This document shows, one piece after another, positions 59,934 through 64,000 of a stretch of DNA of 64,000 bases. The stretch comes from an uncultured Clostridia bacterium (GTDB lineage: Bacteria; Bacillota; Clostridia; Oscillospirales; Acutalibacteraceae). Below the pieces are notes generated by a model. It was not told the origin of the DNA, did no database searches, and was given only the letters and a program-made list of their open reading frames with translations. Within the stretch, counting starts at the first letter, position 1; each line of letters starts with the position of its first letter. Where the stretch lies: the NCBI GenBank assembly GCA_947624285.1, contig CANQJS010000007.1, forward strand, positions 1 to 64,000. The letters are read 5' to 3'. The position numbers were made by a program, and so were the translations under genes.

Positions 59934-61424
59934 TTACTGAACATTTTCTCCGAATTTATCGGCAAGCACGGCTCTGTAATAAGGCGAATCGCCGGATTCC
60001 TTTTTACCATCGCGCCTTGCCTGAAGGTCGTCGGTCACCTTTTTCTTTTCTTTATTTCCGTATCTTACGAACAAAAGCGGAATGATATACAGCGCGCTGG
60101 CGATGGCGGGAGTGAGGATTACAAGAGGCCATATCCAGTTATCGAACGCGGCGGTCTGAGTGCCGATATAAACATCGGCGCTGTCGATAGCTTTATAGTG
60201 CAGAAGCGACAGGGCAAATGTTGCGAGCCCCGAAGTGATGCCGCTTGATATTTTCGTGAACGCCGTTTGCATCGAGAAGGTGATCCCTTCCGTTCTCTTT
60301 CCCGTTTTCCATTCCATATAATCAATGCCGTCGCAGAAAAGCGAGGTTTGAGCGATAGAGCTTGCGCCCGACGGCAGAGAGCCTATGCCTATAACGACCA
60401 TAGCAAGCCAGAGCTTTTTGCCCTCAAAGCCTATAAAGTAGGCTATCGTTCTGAAAACGATATTGAAAATCTGCATAACGATAAGCACATTTACATAATT
60501 GTTTTTGCACAGCTTTTTGAACTTATCGGCAAGCATCATAGAAATGAATCCGGGCAGACCGGTGATTATGTAGAAAATAGTGGAAAGACCGAGCGCGCCC
60601 ATAACGCCGTTTCCGAGAAAGCCGGACGGTATCTCATACTTAAAGAAATATGTAACGAGATTTGAGCCGAAGCCGAGCGCGCCGATAAGGTTTGCGAGAG
60701 TAACGAGCATAAGTATCCTGTTTTTAAAAAGCAGTGAAAAGCTCTCGATAAGGCTCGTCTGCTGTTCCTCTTTCACTATTTTTATTCTTTCCTGCGCCTG
60801 ATAGCAGCGCCTTGAGATCATCGCGCCGCCAAGACCGAGAATAATTGCGAAAACAAGCGTTATAAACTGCCACGACTGCCCCGTTGAATTTACAACTATT
60901 TCAAGCAGCATCGGGATAACCGTTGAAAAAGCGCTGTAAACGCAAGAGCCTATCGTTCTCGCCCACTGAACGAATTTATCCCGTTCATCGGGATTCGGCG
61001 TTACCATAGCGGTAATGCCCCAAAGAGAAACATCCTGCACGGTGTAAGAAAGATCCCAGCAGATATACATAATTACGAAATACGCGACCCTGAGCCAAAG
61101 CAGACTGCCCTCGGTTGAAAAAACGAGGAATAAAAGGACCGTGAATATTCCGACGGGCAGAGGCGTGTATTTTAAAAACGGGCGCATCTTTTCGCCGTTT
61201 TTAAACGAGTGCTTATCAATGTAAGAGCCGACTATCGGATCGTTCACGCCGTCCCAAATCTTCATCAAAATGAGAAGAACGGAAACGATCGTTGCCGGAA
61301 AAAGCGCTATATCCGTCATAAAATAAGTAAAAAACGACGCGCCTACCAGGGAGTAAACAAGATTTTGACCCGAAAGACCCGCGTAATAATTTATTTTTTC
61401 TTTTTTTCCTATGTACTCCTGCAT
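59934..61424 (-). CDS. GPH-type sugar:cation symporter
   Basis: The 496-residue carrier has 12 hydrophobic segments, the MKIWDGVNDPIVGSYIDKH signature near residue 55 and CDGIDYMEWKTGKRTEGI near 370, both typical of MelB-like carriers. The ATG at 61424 follows AAAGGGG; the longer in-frame start at 61535 would precede the promoter. The gene has its own promoter divergent from the symporter at 61719. Confidence 0.87.
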   Translation of the reverse strand: MQEYIGKKEKINYYAGLSGQNLVYSLVGASFFTYFMTDIALFPATIVSVLLILMKIWDGVNDPIVGSYIDKHSFKNGEKMRPFLKYTPLPVGIFTVLLFLVFSTEGSLLWLRVAYFVIMYICWDLSYTVQDVSLWGITAMVTPNPDERDKFVQWARTIGSCVYSAFSTVIPMLLEIVVNSTGQSWQFITLVFAIILGLGGAMISRRCYQAQERIKIVKEEQQTSLIESFSLLFKNRILMLVTLANLIGALGFGSNLVTYFFKYEIPSGFLGNGVMGALGLSTIFYIITGLPGFISMMLADKFKKLCKNNYVNVLIVMQIFNIVFRTIAYFIGFEGKKLWLAMVVIGIGSLPSGASSIAQTSLFCDGIDYMEWKTGKRTEGITFSMQTAFTKISSGITSGLATFALSLLHYKAIDSADVYIGTQTAAFDNWIWPLVILTPAIASALYIIPLLFVRYGNKEKKKVTDDLQARRDGKKESGDSPYYRAVLADKFGENVQ

Positions 61425-61506
61425 AAATACCCCTTTCACGGTTTTGCGCCTAAAACGGCATATCCCATAATATGCACCAAAAAAAGCGAAACAAAAACTC
61501 TCTTTT

Positions 61507-61535
61507 ATTTTATAATATATTTTGCACAATTTCAA
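61507..61535 (-). promoter_or_regulatory. Promoter of the leftward GPH symporters
   Basis: On the minus strand TTGAAA (61535-61530), a 17-base spacer and TAAAAT (61512-61507) lie 80 bases before the ATG at 61424. Confidence 0.65.
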
Positions 61536-61639
61536 CGGGTGTATATGAAAAAAATAGGATAATTTTGCATAAATAAGTTCATTTTGCTCAACAAAATCAA
61601 CATTTTTGAAAAAGCCTTAACTAACCTTTGGCAAAAAGG

Positions 61640-61668
61640 TTGACATTATTTGCGCCCCCATTTACAAT
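61640..61668 (+). promoter_or_regulatory. Promoter of the rightward GPH symporter
   Basis: TTGACA (61640-61645), a 17-base spacer and TACAAT (61663-61668) lie 50 bases before the ATG. No inverted repeat is obvious in the 294-base divergent gap (61425-61718). Confidence 0.75.
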
Positions 61669-61718
61669 TAAAATGTGTTTTAAATAAACTCCCGCATAAA
61701 TGAAATGAGAGTGATTTA

Positions 61719-63350
61719 ATGGGAGAAAAAATAAAAAAAGCGCTGGGGATCAAGGGCGATTTTAAAACAACCGTTGTGCCTATGATCAATTACAGCTACG
61801 CTAATATGTTCCTCGGGGGCGCGGGATATATCATAAGTATGTATTTTACGATATTCCTCACCGATGTTGTAAACATTTCTCTCAATCAAGCGGGCATAGT
61901 GGTTATGATTGCCACCGTGTGGGACGCCGTTACAGACCCGGTAATGGGCATAATTACGGACAGGACCCGCTCGAAATACGGCAAGCACAGGCGCTATCTT
62001 TTATGGGGCATACCCGTTTTGCTCGTTTCCTACACGCTTTTGTGGAACAGCTTTTTCGTAAACGGGAATGAAAATCCGAAAACGGCAATGCTGTATTTTG
62101 TGCTTATCTATATGCTTTACAAAACGGCATATACGATAATCAGCGTGCCCCACACAGCGATGCTGCCCGAGCTTGCGCCAGAATACGATTTGCGCACACA
62201 GTATAATTCGGTAGGTTATCTTTTCAACTCCGCAGGTATGGTGCCCGCCTTTTTGCTGGCGGTGGCGGTGCTGGCGCTTTTCGGCTCAAACGACAATATA
62301 ACATCGGCTTCGGGAGTTCCGTTTTTCATCATCGGAGCCGTGCTTTCAATATTCTTTTCAATTGCAGTGCTTATAACTTTCAAAACGACGAAAGAGCCGA
62401 GCTCGCTCGACTATCATGTTGAGCCGCTTGATATCAAGTACATAATCCGTGAATATGTGCTCGTTTTTAAAAACAAGTCTTTCCGCCAATATTTCTTTAT
62501 GAGCGTTGCCTATCAGTTCGCGACGGGCTTTTACGCCAATTCAAAGGTGTATTACATAAAGTATCTTGCCAATCAATACAGCAAATATGCGCTTTACAAC
62601 GCCGTGGCGGGTGTTGCCGAATCCGCGGCTTTCCCGCTCAACTACGCCCTTACGATAAAATTCGGCAAGAAAAAATGCGGCAATATCGTAACGCCTCTTA
62701 TGGTGGCGGGGCTTGCTATCGGGCTTTTTATGCAGCAGAGCAAAACAGGCTCTGCATCATTCCTGTGGGTAGCACTTATGATGCTGAGTATGATACTATA
62801 TCCGTTCGGAATGTCTGGTCTCGGATTTGTTTCTACAAATATTTTCCCCGATATCACCGATGTGGACGAGCTTATAACGGGAAGGCGGCGCGAGGGAGTT
62901 ATAGCCACCTTCAGCACGCTTATCAAAAAGAGCGTAAGCGGCGTTATGGCGGCGATGGTAGGCTTTACGCTTCAAGGCTTCGGTCTTGTGACCGGCGACA
63001 CGGTTTCTCAGTATGAAGCCTCCACCGGCAAGCTTTTCGCCCAGAGCGGCAGCGCCATATGGGGCGTTAGGATCTGCGTGGCGGTTATACCGATAATAGC
63101 CACCGTTATCTCTTTGATCCTTCTTAAAAAATTCAGAATGACCAAATCCGACCACGAGATGATAAGAGCGGCAATAGCGGCTAAGCACAAATACGGCTCA
63201 GTCACTCTCACAGAGGAGCAGATAAAAATATGCGAGGCTATCGCAGGGCAAAAATACGAAAACACTTGGCTTGGGCAGGGCAACGATGAGGAGCATCCGC
63301 TTGAGCTCGACGAAAACGGAGAATATCTTGTTCTCACGGCAAAGGAGTAA
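61719..63350 (+). CDS. GPH-type sugar:cation symporter
   Basis: The 543-residue carrier has 12 hydrophobic segments with TVWDAVTDPVMGIITDRTRS near residue 70 and DITDVDELITGRRREGVIA near 390. A cytoplasmic tail of about 60 residues follows, with an acidic end. It is followed after 2 bases by a small membrane protein with an HExxH motif, forming a two-gene operon. Confidence 0.87.
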   Translation: MGEKIKKALGIKGDFKTTVVPMINYSYANMFLGGAGYIISMYFTIFLTDVVNISLNQAGIVVMIATVWDAVTDPVMGIITDRTRSKYGKHRRYLLWGIPVLLVSYTLLWNSFFVNGNENPKTAMLYFVLIYMLYKTAYTIISVPHTAMLPELAPEYDLRTQYNSVGYLFNSAGMVPAFLLAVAVLALFGSNDNITSASGVPFFIIGAVLSIFFSIAVLITFKTTKEPSSLDYHVEPLDIKYIIREYVLVFKNKSFRQYFFMSVAYQFATGFYANSKVYYIKYLANQYSKYALYNAVAGVAESAAFPLNYALTIKFGKKKCGNIVTPLMVAGLAIGLFMQQSKTGSASFLWVALMMLSMILYPFGMSGLGFVSTNIFPDITDVDELITGRRREGVIATFSTLIKKSVSGVMAAMVGFTLQGFGLVTGDTVSQYEASTGKLFAQSGSAIWGVRICVAVIPIIATVISLILLKKFRMTKSDHEMIRAAIAAKHKYGSVTLTEEQIKICEAIAGQKYENTWLGQGNDEEHPLELDENGEYLVLTAKE

Positions 63351-63352
63351 TT

Positions 63353-63853
63353 ATGGATAATATTGTTGACATCACAAAAAAAGCGCCCGACGAGCCGAAA
63401 AAAGGCTTTAAAACATCTTTGAAAAAATTTTTATTCTATCTTGTGCAGTGGACTTGGGGGCTGCCCGTAAACCTTGTGGGAGGTCTTATTTTCCTGTTTC
63501 TCACTAAGGTCAAAAAAAGGCGCTGGCAGCGTTTCGGCTACGCTTACATAACTTATCTGCCTTGGAACTCGGGCGGGCTCAGCCTTGGGCTTTTCATATT
63601 TATGAAAGATAACCACAAGAGCGCCAAATGGACCTACAACACGCGCATACACGAATATGGGCATACTTGGCAGTGCCTGTTGCTCGGTCCGCTTTACTAT
63701 ATAGTGATAGCGCTTCCCTCCGCCATATGGTGCAACTGCTTTGAGGGATACAGAAAGAAGCACAATGTCTCGTACTATAAGCTGTATTGCGAGGCGTGGG
63801 CTAACAGCTTCGGTCAAAAGTTTTCAAAAATGAAGATGAAAGATGTTAAATGA
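63353..63853 (+). CDS. Small membrane protein with HExxH motif
   Basis: The 166-residue protein has two or three hydrophobic segments and an HEYGHTWQ motif (H100-E101-H104). A third possible zinc ligand is E147 in CEAWANSFG. This layout resembles zincin-like or HEYGHT-type proteins of unknown function. A catalytic protease role is uncertain because the protein is short and mostly membrane-embedded. It is coupled to the symporter gene 2 bases upstream. Confidence 0.75.
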   Translation: MDNIVDITKKAPDEPKKGFKTSLKKFLFYLVQWTWGLPVNLVGGLIFLFLTKVKKRRWQRFGYAYITYLPWNSGGLSLGLFIFMKDNHKSAKWTYNTRIHEYGHTWQCLLLGPLYYIVIALPSAIWCNCFEGYRKKHNVSYYKLYCEAWANSFGQKFSKMKMKDVK

Positions 63854-63904
63854 GCCGACTGCGGATATTGATTTTCTTTTAATTATTTAAAACGGTTAAA
63901 AATT

Positions 63905-63940
63905 AACGGCACGGCGCCAAACAAGGCGTCGTGCCGTTTT
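63905..63940 (+). terminator. Terminator of the last operon
   Basis: A 14-bp stem (63905-63918 with 63925-63938), with one G-U pair, is followed by a short T-run. No gene is seen in the last 60 bases of the window. Confidence 0.8.
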
Positions 63941-64000
63941 GCATTATTATCTTTTGAAATTTGTTTTTAGCGTTTCGATTTAGTTTATCACTCGATTTCC

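Noticed and set aside
61425..61535. Longer N-terminus for the GPH symporter
   Set aside because: The extension would begin at the predicted -35 box and does not resemble other family N-termini.

Overview
The window looks like chromosome from a spore-forming member of the Clostridia (Firmicutes), probably an anaerobic glycan user such as a gut or rumen species. The evidence is a complete-looking sporulation sigma factor sigK, the ctsR-mcsA-mcsB-clpC stress operon under CtsR boxes, an ECF vitamin-transport module, MocR and IscR-like Rrf2 regulators, strong AGGAGG or GGTGAT ribosome sites, and many sugar symporters and glycosidases. The species cannot be named from sequence alone.

Layout. 1-1.66 kb: a ParB/ParA pair running off the left edge, of the type carried by plasmids and integrative elements, next to a tRNA-Lys gene. 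1.8-2.3 kb: a five-gene tRNA operon (Gly, Arg, His, Gln, Lys) under a consensus promoter. 2.3-14.9 kb: one long leftward operon, ruvC-ruvA-ruvB-glmM-methyltransferase-ecfA1-ecfA2-ecfT-truA-DUF5711-cvpA-pgsA-clpE, tightly packed with several stop/start overlaps. 15-24 kb: short units, namely a cation diffusion facilitator, a GH2 glycosidase, an AAA ATPase, an Rrf2 regulator with tcdA and a broken gene between them, a vWA protein beside a macrodomain protein, mgtC with a possible attenuator, pncC and three tRNAs. 24.7-36 kb: two GPH-type sugar symporters, a second PgsA-like enzyme, phosphoesterases, folD, lgt, a cassette of three small unknown proteins and a sulfatase. 35.6-36.0 kb: an unusual hairpin-rich region bounded by near-identical inverted palindromes. 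36-40.6 kb: the clpC operon. 40.6-49.3 kb: a Cys/Gly-rich peptide, an SDR reductase, sigK, an orphan fumarase beta subunit, two parvulin-type foldases and an O-antigen-ligase-like membrane protein. 49.3-64 kb: GH30 and GH127 glycosidases, a vitamin B6 group (MocR regulator, pdxK, ECF S component), a membrane-anchored XRE regulator and three more GPH symporters, the last with a small HExxH membrane protein.

Functional picture. The glycan theme (GH2, GH30, GH127, sulfatase, five GPH symporters) suggests uptake and trimming of plant-type oligosaccharides containing beta-galactoside and beta-arabinofuranoside. The EcfA1-EcfA2-EcfT module can serve the distant S component beside pdxK. The ClpC operon supplies protein quality control through arginine phosphorylation, and a ClpE-like ATPase sits at the end of the large operon.

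The most useful leads are the hairpin region at 35.63-35.97 kb, the three-small-protein cassette at 32.8-33.7 kb, the vWA/macrodomain pair at 20.8-22.6 kb, the frame-broken gene between rrf2 and tcdA, an McsB with Ser in place of the conserved Cys, and a MocR regulator without its PLP lysine. All calls come from reading the sequence. No database search was possible.
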